A stretch of 10,854 bases of DNA, taken from Kordia sp045105435 (lineage in GTDB: Bacteria; Bacteroidota; Bacteroidia; Flavobacteriales; Flavobacteriaceae). The stretch covers positions 1 through 10,854 of the forward strand of contig NZ_JBGCDL010000317.1 of assembly GCF_045105435.1 (NCBI RefSeq), in the 5' to 3' direction. Positions 5,105 to 10,854 of this stretch are shown in pieces; position 1 is the first letter of the stretch; every line of letters starts with the position of its first letter. Under the pieces are notes generated by a model. The model was given only the letters and a program-made list of their open reading frames with translations. It did not search any database and was not told the origin of the DNA. Position numbers and translations under genes: made by a program.

Positions 5105-6742
5105 TTAGTGCAAAAGTGCGATAGAAAACTCAGAATCGATACTAACTTTTCCGTCTTTGACAACTGCTGTTTTTCCAGAATAATGATCTGTAATTGTTGT
5201 ACCATCTTTAAACTGATTTCCAACGTTGATTTCTTTTTTTCCTTTCGGAAGATCTAATCCAACAACCACTTTATCCGTATTAAAACTTCTTGAAAAAACA
5301 TACGGACTTTCTGAAATTATGCTATGTTTTCCTGCGCCAATTGCTGGATGTGCTTTTCGGAATTGTCCAAGTTTTTGCCAATGTGTAAGTAGCTTTTTTG
5401 TTTCTGAATCGTTCATCATGTCCCAATTCATAAACGAACGCAAGGTTGCATCGCCGTTTGTACCTTCAATAATTAATGGACGTTTTGTTTCATCGCCATA
5501 ATAAATTTGAGAAATCCCAGGAGTTAGTAATAACTTCGTTGCCGATTCGTATGGTTTTGTTCGTGCTTTGTCAAAAGGATCGCCATCGTCGTGCGAACTA
5601 ATATAATTCATCACACTTTTTCCTTTTAAATCGTTATGTAAAATTTGATCGTATTTAGAAAAAATGGTTTCATAATCTTTTCTCGCATCATATTTGAATT
5701 GAAAGTTGATCAAATTGTCAAAACCATTCGCATAATAATCTACTTTCTTATCACCAAAATCATAAAAACGTTTTGAGTCAATTCCGTAACCATACAATTC
5801 GCCCAACATAAAAAAGTCACTATCGTCCAATACAGCTTCTGGGTTGGCTGCTTTCCATGCTGCAAAAGCAACTTTAGCTTGCTTGTTTAATTCGTTCCAA
5901 GCACCTTCTTCTACATGTTTTACTGTATCAACTCTATAACCATCTACGCCATATCCGCGTACATAATCTGTCAACCATTTAATAATGTAATTCTTCGGGC
6001 TTCTAACTAAACCAGTCTTTTGAAAGAATTCGTCTAGTTCTTTCATTTCTTGCTCGTAGCGACCTTCGGCTTTCCATTTTTCCACCAATGGAGTAGGCAA
6101 GGAGACCGTTTCGTCGCTATTCGTTAATACATCAGGAAGATTTTTTACCAAAGTACAACTTACCGCAGTATCGTAGTTTTTATAAGTACAACCTGGCGCT
6201 GTTCGCACCCAATTGTTATCCCAAACAGGATCTTTTTCGGTTACAGGACCAGTATGATTCATAACAACGTCCATTAAAATTCGAATTCCGTGTTTGTGCG
6301 CTGTTTCAATTAACTCTTTAAAATCGGCTTCGGTTCCAAAATTTGGATCAAACTGTGTCCAATCTTTCGTCCAATATCCATGAAAAGCGTATGTATTTCC
6401 TGTTCCTTCATTTGTACTATCGTGAATTTGCTCTAATACTGGAGAAAACCATATTGCGTTTATGCCTAAATCGTCAAAGTAACCTTCTTTTATTTTTTGT
6501 GTAATTCCAGCCATATCTCCGCCCATAAAACCTCTTAGTTTTGCTGGTTCTTTGGTACGATTGAGATTGCGATCATTTTTTGTATTTCCGTTATAAAAAC
6601 GATCTGTCAACATGAAATACACATTGGCAGCTTCCCAAATAAAAGGTTGTGTTTTTGTTGTCGTTTTAGGAGTTTCAGAAACTTTCGGTTTGCATCCAAA
6701 AAAGAAAAGAGAAATGAAAAATAAGACGAATAATTGCTTCAT
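5105..6742 (-). CDS. GH13 alpha-amylase, predicted lipoprotein
   Basis: The 545-residue enzyme is predicted to hydrolyse alpha-1,4-glucosidic bonds in starch-like glucans. MKQLFVLFFISLFFFGC is a type II signal peptide with lipidated Cys17, placing it in the outer or inner membrane facing the periplasm or surface. All four GH13 regions are intact: region I DVVMNH (158-163), region II GYRVD with nucleophile Asp272, region III MLGE with acid/base Glu315, and region IV SSHDD with Asp385. The (beta/alpha)8 barrel starts at NVYFMLTDRFYNG. A long insert (about 165-250) with Cys185 and Cys196, a likely disulfide, resembles MalS-type periplasmic amylases, and the C-terminal 75 residues are a beta-sandwich domain C. 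A GNAT gene follows after 16 bp. No SusC/SusD or other glycan genes adjoin. The 227 bp upstream hold no convincing -7 box, so its promoter is unidentified. Confidence 0.95.
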   Translation of the reverse strand: MKQLFVLFFISLFFFGCKPKVSETPKTTTKTQPFIWEAANVYFMLTDRFYNGNTKNDRNLNRTKEPAKLRGFMGGDMAGITQKIKEGYFDDLGINAIWFSPVLEQIHDSTNEGTGNTYAFHGYWTKDWTQFDPNFGTEADFKELIETAHKHGIRILMDVVMNHTGPVTEKDPVWDNNWVRTAPGCTYKNYDTAVSCTLVKNLPDVLTNSDETVSLPTPLVEKWKAEGRYEQEMKELDEFFQKTGLVRSPKNYIIKWLTDYVRGYGVDGYRVDTVKHVEEGAWNELNKQAKVAFAAWKAANPEAVLDDSDFFMLGELYGYGIDSKRFYDFGDKKVDYYANGFDNLINFQFKYDARKDYETIFSKYDQILHNDLKGKSVMNYISSHDDGDPFDKARTKPYESATKLLLTPGISQIYYGDETKRPLIIEGTNGDATLRSFMNWDMMNDSETKKLLTHWQKLGQFRKAHPAIGAGKHSIISESPYVFSRSFNTDKVVVGLDLPKGKKEINVGNQFKDGTTITDHYSGKTAVVKDGKVSIDSEFSIALLH

Positions 6743-6945
6743 TTTGCAAGTGATTTTACATTAGTATTCCTGCAATATAAAGGTTACTGCGCTATTATCA
6801 TATTGTAAAATTAAGATTGAATTAAAAAACAGTTACTACATCGATTGAGTTAACTATTTTCTTAATAACTAGTTTGAATTTGTTTTAGGAAATGGCAAAA
6901 AAGACAGTGAAATTTTGTGTTTTTTTTTAGAAAAAAGGAACTTAC

Positions 6946-6966
6946 AATCAAGAATCAAGAATCAAC
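6946..6966. repeat. Tandem heptamer repeat, AATCAAG x2 plus AATCAAC
   Basis: Three 7-bp units (6946-6952, 6953-6959, 6960-6966, the last with one change) end 3 bp before the stop codon of the minus-strand gene at 6970. On the minus strand they read as repeated TTGATTC-like units directly after that gene. The copy number and unit length match the TGTTAAA array at 486-506, though the sequence differs. Confidence 0.75.
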
Positions 6967-6969
6967 AAT

Positions 6970-7743
6970 TTATTTCTTCTTAGTTCTACTCAATATTTTA
7001 TATTCTTCATAACAATCATTAATTGCATCTAAAATTTGTAGATCGTTTGCGTTGGTAATGAATGTTTTTGAGTAGTTACAAAGCGAAAGAATTTCATCAA
7101 TATCTACACGTTCTACTTGTAGTAATTCGCGTAGCATTTGTCGGTCAAATTTAGAAGCTAAGAGTTCACGAATTTTATCGTCTTCTTTCATTTGACGTAA
7201 TTTTCGCATTTGCTTCGGTTTTTTTCCGAATAGATTTTTTAAGAAATCAGCAGGATTAAAAATCGCTCCTAACACAGAAGAAATAGCACCTGGCGCATTT
7301 TGACCAGCTTCATATCCTGTAGAAAGTCCTGCAATTCTATAACGATAATTTGGACGTATTGGAACGTTTTTAGCGTCAATATCTAAATATCCTGTGAGTT
7401 GATATGGAGTTAATATTACCTTTTCAAGCGCGTACGCCAACTCGGTCATTCGAATTGTAGAAGAGCCTTTGTATTTTAACATGTCATTGGTAACACGAAC
7501 TTTAATCGATTTGAATCCTAAAAAAGAAAAGAATAGCATATCATCTGCTTTGGCTTCAATTTCAAATTCTCCTTTTTCGTTCGTAATTACACCTTTAATA
7601 GTTGTTAAGTTTACAACATGCACCGTTTTCATAACTTTATCATCTGCATCGTTGACAACTTTAGCATACAGCTTTTTCATCTCCTGAGCGGAAAGTGTAG
7701 TAATTGTTAAAAATAAAAGTAGAAAAGTGTATACTTTTTTCAT
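6970..7743 (-). CDS. Exported protein with carboxypeptidase-regulatory-like (CarboxypepD_reg) domain
   Basis: The 257-residue protein has a Sec signal peptide (MKKVYTFLLLFLTITTLSAQ) and is probably periplasmic or outer-membrane associated. Residues about 26-100 form a small beta-sandwich of the CarboxypepD_reg type, recognised by the GVITNEKGEFEIEAKADDMLFFSFLGFKSI stretch with the G..T...G.F pattern at 51-60. The same domain sits at the N-terminus of many TonB-dependent receptors, but no receptor barrel follows here. Residues 130-160 are Gly/Ala rich, and 165-257 are helical and highly charged, ending in RTKKK. It is a common flavobacterial architecture of unknown role; no enzyme motif is visible. 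It lies downstream of deaD in the same direction, but a strong terminator lies between them, so it probably has its own promoter. Confidence 0.88.
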   Translation of the reverse strand: MKKVYTFLLLFLTITTLSAQEMKKLYAKVVNDADDKVMKTVHVVNLTTIKGVITNEKGEFEIEAKADDMLFFSFLGFKSIKVRVTNDMLKYKGSSTIRMTELAYALEKVILTPYQLTGYLDIDAKNVPIRPNYRYRIAGLSTGYEAGQNAPGAISSVLGAIFNPADFLKNLFGKKPKQMRKLRQMKEDDKIRELLASKFDRQMLRELLQVERVDIDEILSLCNYSKTFITNANDLQILDAINDCYEEYKILSRTKKK

Positions 7744-7799
7744 GTATGCGATTTTTGTAAAATAGCCTTATTGACCAATTTTAGCATAAAAATACTAAA

Positions 7800-7807
7800 C
7801 AAAACTA
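7800..7807 (-). promoter_or_regulatory. Candidate -7 box for the CarboxypepD_reg gene
   Basis: On the minus strand TAGTTTTG (7807 down to 7800) matches TAnnTTTG exactly and is the same octamer found before trmH. It would give a leader of about 50 nt. The T-run of the deaD terminator ends on its first base, so promoter and terminator abut. No TTG is found at the expected -33 distance, which falls inside the terminator stem, so the call is moderate. Confidence 0.4.
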
Positions 7808-7834
7808 AAAAAAGTGCGCCAAAGCGCACTTTTT
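7807..7834 (-). terminator. Intrinsic terminator of the DEAD-box helicase gene
   Basis: GTGCGC (7814-7819) and GCGCAC (7824-7829) form a perfect GC-rich stem with a four-base loop (7820-7823), extended by five A-T pairs. On the minus strand it is followed by seven T (7813-7807), the classical intrinsic layout, 24 bp after the helicase stop codon. The flanking T-tract on the other strand would also allow termination from the right-going direction. Confidence 0.93.
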
Positions 7835-7858
7835 ACTTAATATTAACAATATTAACGG

Positions 7859-9664
7859 TTATTTTCTTCTAGATCGTCCTCTAAAACGTTCGCTTCCGCC
7901 ACCGCTATCTCCAGCTCCAGAACGTCTTCTACGATCTCCGCCATTAGATGAAGCGCTATTATCGCTTCTACGACTTCTTCTACGATCTCCGCCGCCACCG
8001 CCATCTCTGCGTCTTCTTCCGCCGCCGCCATCTCTACGACGACGTCCGCCACCGCCACCGCCAGTGTTGGTAGATTCTTCCACATTTACAAAACGTCCAT
8101 CAACTTTAAAGTCAGTGAAGTGCGCTAATACTTTTTCTCTCTTGTCAACATCTGTATTAAAGAATGAAAAACTATCTTTTACATCTACTTTGTATACATC
8201 GTCACGTCCTAAATCTAATGTTTCTTTTAAGAAATCTTTCAAACGCATCCAATCGTATCCATCTTTTTCACCAACATTGATAAAGTAACGTGTGCTATGT
8301 TCATTACTTCTTCCACGAGATGAACCATCTTCATTATTTCCTTTCGGCTGATTTAGATCGCGTTTTTTGTTATAATAATTGAAGAATCTGTTAAATTCAA
8401 CAGAAACCATACGTTTGATTAATTCTTCCTTAGAAGTATCTTCGAAAATTTCGCTGATAGAAGGTAAAAACTTTTCTACTTCTTCGTTTACTTCCGTATT
8501 GTGAATTTTGTTTGCTAAGTGAAATAATTGAACTTGGCAGATTTCAATTCCTGTTGGAATCGCTTTTTGCTCAAATTTCTTTTGAATTTTACGTTCAATC
8601 GATTTTATTTTACGCATTTCACTTTTGGTAACAATTACCATTGAAACTCCTGTTTTTCCAGCTCTACCAGTACGACCACTTCGGTGCGTATAGGTTTCTA
8701 TTTCATCAGGAAGTTGGTAATTAATTACGTGTGTAATATCGTCAACATCAATTCCACGTGCCGCTACATCGGTTGCTACTAACATTTGAATTTGACGTGT
8801 ACGGAATGATTTCATCACTAAATCACGTTGATTTTGACTTAAATCTCCGTGCAATGCTCCGGCGCTATACCCATCTTCAATTAATTTTTCTGCAACCGCT
8901 TGTGTATCACGTTTCGTTCTACAGAAAACTACTGAAAATATATCAGGATTGGCATCTGCCAAACGTTTTAATGCTAAATAACGATCTCTTCCGCTTACTG
9001 CGTAGTATTCGTGACTTACTGTGTCTGTACCAGAGTTACGAGATCCAACCGTAATTTCTTTTGGATCGTGCATAAACTTTTTAGCAATAGTAGAAACTTC
9101 TCTTGGCATTGTAGCCGAAAATAACCATGTGCTTTTATCGTCTGGAGTGTGTGATAGAATTGCAGTAATGTCTTCATAGAATCCCATGTTTAACATTTCA
9201 TCTGCTTCATCAAGCACACAATATTCTATTTTAGTAATATCAACCAAACGACGATTAATCATATCTTGCATACGTCCAGGTGTTGCCACTACAATTTGTG
9301 CACCTTTCTTTACTTGTCTTGCTTGATCTGTAATACTAGCTCCACCATAAATAGCGACTACATTTATGTTTTCGTATTTAGAGTAGTTTTTTAATTCGTT
9401 GGTAATTTGTAAACACAATTCTCGCGTTGGCGATAAAATAAGTCCTTGCGTTGTGCGGCTACTTGCGTCTATTTTTTGAATAAGGGGAAAACCAAAAGCG
9501 GCAGTTTTACCTGTTCCGGTTTGGGCAAGTGCCACAATATCAGTTTCTTCGTTAAGTAATAATGGAATTGCTTTTTCTTGAACTTCACTAGGCGTTTCAA
9601 AGCCCATATCTTGAATTGCGCGCAAAAGCGAATCTTGAAGACCTAATTCTTCAAATTTTGTCAT
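7859..9664 (-). CDS. deaD: DEAD-box ATP-dependent RNA helicase, DeaD/CsdA type with RGG-like tail
   Basis: The enzyme unwinds short RNA duplexes using ATP; bacterial DeaD/CsdA proteins act in ribosome assembly, RNA decay and cold adaptation. The 601 residues carry every core motif: Q motif FEELGLQDSLLRAIQDMGFETPSEVQ (start), motif I AQTGTGKT (47-54), Ia PTREL (79-83), Ib TPGR (128-131), II DEAD (152-155), III SAT (183-185), V ATDVAARGID (297-306), VI HRSGRTGR (327-334). Residues about 458-531 form a DbpA-type RNA-binding domain. Residues 535-601 are a low-complexity Arg/Gly/Asp/Ser tail, probably disordered and RNA-binding. The ATG at 9664 begins the Q-motif region as in relatives. The gene has its own consensus -7 box (9785-9792), a leader of about 115 nt with a possible upstream ORF and hairpins, and a strong terminator after it, so it is a single-gene unit with likely post-transcriptional control. 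Confidence 0.95.
   Translation of the reverse strand: MTKFEELGLQDSLLRAIQDMGFETPSEVQEKAIPLLLNEETDIVALAQTGTGKTAAFGFPLIQKIDASSRTTQGLILSPTRELCLQITNELKNYSKYENINVVAIYGGASITDQARQVKKGAQIVVATPGRMQDMINRRLVDITKIEYCVLDEADEMLNMGFYEDITAILSHTPDDKSTWLFSATMPREVSTIAKKFMHDPKEITVGSRNSGTDTVSHEYYAVSGRDRYLALKRLADANPDIFSVVFCRTKRDTQAVAEKLIEDGYSAGALHGDLSQNQRDLVMKSFRTRQIQMLVATDVAARGIDVDDITHVINYQLPDEIETYTHRSGRTGRAGKTGVSMVIVTKSEMRKIKSIERKIQKKFEQKAIPTGIEICQVQLFHLANKIHNTEVNEEVEKFLPSISEIFEDTSKEELIKRMVSVEFNRFFNYYNKKRDLNQPKGNNEDGSSRGRSNEHSTRYFINVGEKDGYDWMRLKDFLKETLDLGRDDVYKVDVKDSFSFFNTDVDKREKVLAHFTDFKVDGRFVNVEESTNTGGGGGGRRRRDGGGGRRRRDGGGGGDRRRSRRSDNSASSNGGDRRRRSGAGDSGGGSERFRGRSRRK
7988..8044 (-). repeat. In-frame coding repeat in the helicase tail (RRRRDGGGG)
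   Basis: Two near-identical units encode RRRRDGGGG and RRRRDGGGGG (residues 541-559), preceded by six Gly and followed by DRRR. The DNA is far richer in G and C than the rest of the window, and such repeats commonly vary in copy number between strains by replication slippage. Another frame through the same DNA gives a long Ala/Glu/Val-rich ORF, which is an artefact of the repeat. Confidence 0.75.
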
Positions 9665-9779
9665 ACTATAATTTTAAAAGGTTCGTACAGCTTCTTGCTG
9701 TGTTGAGAAGTTACATGGAGCGTTACGACCTATTAAAATACTTTGACGCTGCATAACTTCATCCCGCTCTGGGATTTCA
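9665..9779 (-). promoter_or_regulatory. Long, foldable 5' leader of the deaD mRNA
   Basis: The predicted transcript start (about 9779) leaves roughly 115 nt before the helicase ATG. On the minus strand, GGTCGT (9730-9725) can pair with ACGAACC (9686-9680) with one bulged base, directly stacked on ACAGC/GCTGT (9701-9697 with 9691-9687, loop of five). An alternative stem CTTCT/AGAAG (9710-9706 with 9695-9691) excludes the inner one. A separate ATCCC/GGGAT hairpin lies at 9775-9761. The leader is less AT-rich than the neighbouring intergenic DNA. Long structured leaders are known for cold-shock helicase mRNAs in other bacteria; the same role here is inference. Confidence 0.45.
9674..9754 (-). 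CDS. Possible 26-residue upstream ORF in the deaD leader
   Basis: An ATG at 9754-9752 opens a frame of 26 codons (MQRQSILIGR..., ending EAVRTF) that stops with TAA at 9676-9674, just 9 nt before the helicase ATG and in the same frame. Codon use is ordinary for this genome and the peptide is not low complexity. It lies wholly within the predicted leader, so its translation could open or close the hairpins there and couple to helicase synthesis. It has no Shine-Dalgarno site, which is normal in this phylum. A shorter overlapping ORF of nine codons (MKLCSVKVF, 9762-9733) precedes it in another frame. I do not recognise the peptide; chance occurrence is possible. Confidence 0.35.
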   Translation of the reverse strand: MQRQSILIGRNAPCNFSTQQEAVRTF

Positions 9780-9784
9780 AGGCG

Positions 9785-9792
9785 CAAAGTTA
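9785..9792 (-). promoter_or_regulatory. -7 element of the deaD promoter
   Basis: On the minus strand TAACTTTG (9792 down to 9785) matches the Bacteroidota TAnnTTTG consensus at every fixed base. The -33 region is A/T-rich but lacks a clear TTG at the right spacing. Transcription would start near 9779, about 115 nt before the helicase ATG. Confidence 0.6.
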
Positions 9793-9830
9793 GTGTTTTA
9801 TTTTTAATAATAAAATTATGTTGTATTTTT

Positions 9831-9850
9831 CTTAAAATGAGCGTTTTAAG
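9831..9850 (-). terminator. Possible weak terminator after the right-edge lipoprotein gene
   Basis: CTTAAAA (9831-9837) and TTTTAAG (9844-9850) form a perfect 7-bp stem with a 6-nt loop that overlaps the lipoprotein stop codon. The stem is almost entirely A-T and no T-run follows on the minus strand, so termination efficiency would be low. Confidence 0.25.
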
Positions 9851-10838
9851 GTTGATTTTGCAGTGAAACTTTTAGTTGAGGATAATCTATGCCGAATGCT
9901 TTTTGGTTTTTGAATGGAATTTTTAGGGTGTCTTTTTCATTGAATGGAATCCAGATTTCGAGATCGTCTAAATTTTTAAGTTCATGCTCGGTTAATGAAA
10001 GTGGCTCAGTTTCAATCTTTGGTCTATGTTCGTTTTTAAATTTTAGATAAAAATGCTCTCCAAGAATATTATCTACATTACTTGCATTGATGTTTGAAAA
10101 ACTTATTTGTTGAGTGTTTTTAGAATCATCTTGAATGAAAATTACAGGATAATCAGAAATTTCATCTTTTAGAGCTCCTATGAAATAATGCTTTCCATTA
10201 GCAACTATAGATTTGATAGTATGATTAGAACTTAATATATAATTGCCACGTAAATCAAATAGATTATAAGTAGATGTACTGGTACAGCAGGCAAATTGAA
10301 TAGTTACTAAATAACCTTCGTTTTGGTAAATTTCTAATGCATCAGAAAAAAAGTTCAATTCATAGCTAGGTAAACAGATTGAGTCTAGATTGAAAATTTG
10401 TAAATTATGTTTACTTCCTATGAAGCCAGTTAATTTAAAATCTCGATATGTTTGTGTTAACCTTTTAAAAAGATAACTTTTTTTTGGTTTTGTAGCATCT
10501 AGAGTAAGTCTAATATCAGTAAGTTCTATCTTTTGGAGATATTCATCATGCTCTCCTATTTCAATGTGTTTGTTTTCGAATGTTGGTTGGATATTATAGA
10601 TGCTGTCAAATCTTTCAAATGAATATTTTTTACGATTATATTTTTTTTGAGTTGAAAAAATACTGTCGTCTATTAAAATTTTAAAACGATAAAGATCACC
10701 ATTTGCTTTCGGAAGATTTACTTGTAATAAAGTATCATTAACTGTTTGCAGATATACAATCTCCTTTTTAACAACTATTTTTGTGCAAGAAGTAATAAAG
10801 ATTAGTTGTAAAACAACTAAAAGTCTAAATATTTTCAA
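9846..10838 (-). CDS. Hypothetical lipoprotein with TTG start
   Basis: The 330-residue protein has a clear type II signal peptide, MKIFRLLVVLQLIFITSC, with lipidated Cys18 followed by Thr-Lys, so it should be anchored to a membrane on the periplasmic or outer side. The rest is rich in beta-strand-forming and aromatic residues, with a CCTSTSTYNLFDLRGNY segment in the middle, and no family is recognised. The start must be TTG at 10838: an in-frame TGA lies three codons upstream (10847-10845), and the nearest upstream ATG (10848) is in another frame that stops after seven codons. The placement of the lipobox 18 codons in supports TTG as the true start. Its stop lies about 50 bp before the deaD promoter elements, so it and deaD are probably separate units. 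Function unknown. Confidence 0.8.
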   Translation of the reverse strand: MKIFRLLVVLQLIFITSCTKIVVKKEIVYLQTVNDTLLQVNLPKANGDLYRFKILIDDSIFSTQKKYNRKKYSFERFDSIYNIQPTFENKHIEIGEHDEYLQKIELTDIRLTLDATKPKKSYLFKRLTQTYRDFKLTGFIGSKHNLQIFNLDSICLPSYELNFFSDALEIYQNEGYLVTIQFACCTSTSTYNLFDLRGNYILSSNHTIKSIVANGKHYFIGALKDEISDYPVIFIQDDSKNTQQISFSNINASNVDNILGEHFYLKFKNEHRPKIETEPLSLTEHELKNLDDLEIWIPFNEKDTLKIPFKNQKAFGIDYPQLKVSLQNQP

Positions 10839-10854
10839 AATTGATCATTTTTTA

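Noticed and set aside
4582..5223. A 213-residue version of the acetyltransferase starting at an ATG inside the amylase gene
   Set aside because: The extra 45 residues overlap the amylase by 119 bp and do not resemble GNAT N-termini; the GTG at 5088 fits the family start.
7852..8085. A 77-codon minus-strand ORF rich in Ala, Glu and Val
   Set aside because: It lies in another frame of the Arg/Gly-rich end of the helicase gene; its composition is a by-product of the repeated Arg and Gly codons.
8758..9054. A 98-codon plus-strand ORF
   Set aside because: It is antisense to conserved helicase motifs and matches no known protein.

Overview
The window is AT-rich and looks like a chromosomal segment from a member of the Bacteroidota, most likely a marine Flavobacteriaceae (a Kordia-like genome is possible, but the genus is a guess). 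The supports are the gene families and their sequence flavour, promoter-like elements of the Bacteroidota type (TAnnTTTG at -7), the near absence of Shine-Dalgarno sites, exported proteins with flavobacterial signal peptides and lipoboxes, and small intergenic heptamer repeats. Most genes lie on the minus strand.

Left third (1-3201). A gene of unknown function runs off the left edge on the minus strand (1-480). Upstream of it lie a Sir2-family deacylase (573-1265) and an exported TPR-like protein (1247-2428), which overlap by 19 bp and probably share a transcript. A TGTTAAA x3 heptamer array and an imperfect palindrome sit between the sirtuin and the partial gene. Divergently, a TrmH-type 2'-O-methyltransferase (2539-3201) is preceded by a promoter so close to its ATG that the mRNA is probably leaderless.

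Middle (3202-6969). A 349-bp AT-rich gap without genes separates trmH from a convergent DUF1801 gene (3551-4009), whose upstream region carries an inverted repeat and an 11-bp direct repeat at 22-bp spacing. Next is a VOC/glyoxalase-like gene split by a single-base frameshift (4197-4563). Converging on it is a probable two-gene unit: a GH13 alpha-amylase lipoprotein (5105-6742) followed after 16 bp by a GNAT acetyltransferase that appears to start at GTG (4582-5088). No SusC/SusD-type genes are visible beside the amylase.

Right third (6970-10854). A carboxypeptidase-regulatory-like (CarboxypepD_reg) exported protein (6970-7743) follows a DEAD-box RNA helicase of the DeaD/CsdA type with a DbpA-type RNA-binding domain and an Arg/Gly tail (7859-9664). 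A strong intrinsic terminator separates the two. The helicase has a leader of about 115 nt with a consensus -7 element, a possible 26-codon upstream ORF and a foldable segment. This is the most interesting regulatory candidate in the window. At the right edge is a lipoprotein of unknown function with a TTG start (9846-10838).

Apart from these regulatory and broken-gene signals, the window reads as ordinary chromosomal housekeeping and accessory genes. I see no tRNA, rRNA, CRISPR array, insertion sequence, prophage gene or obvious defence system.
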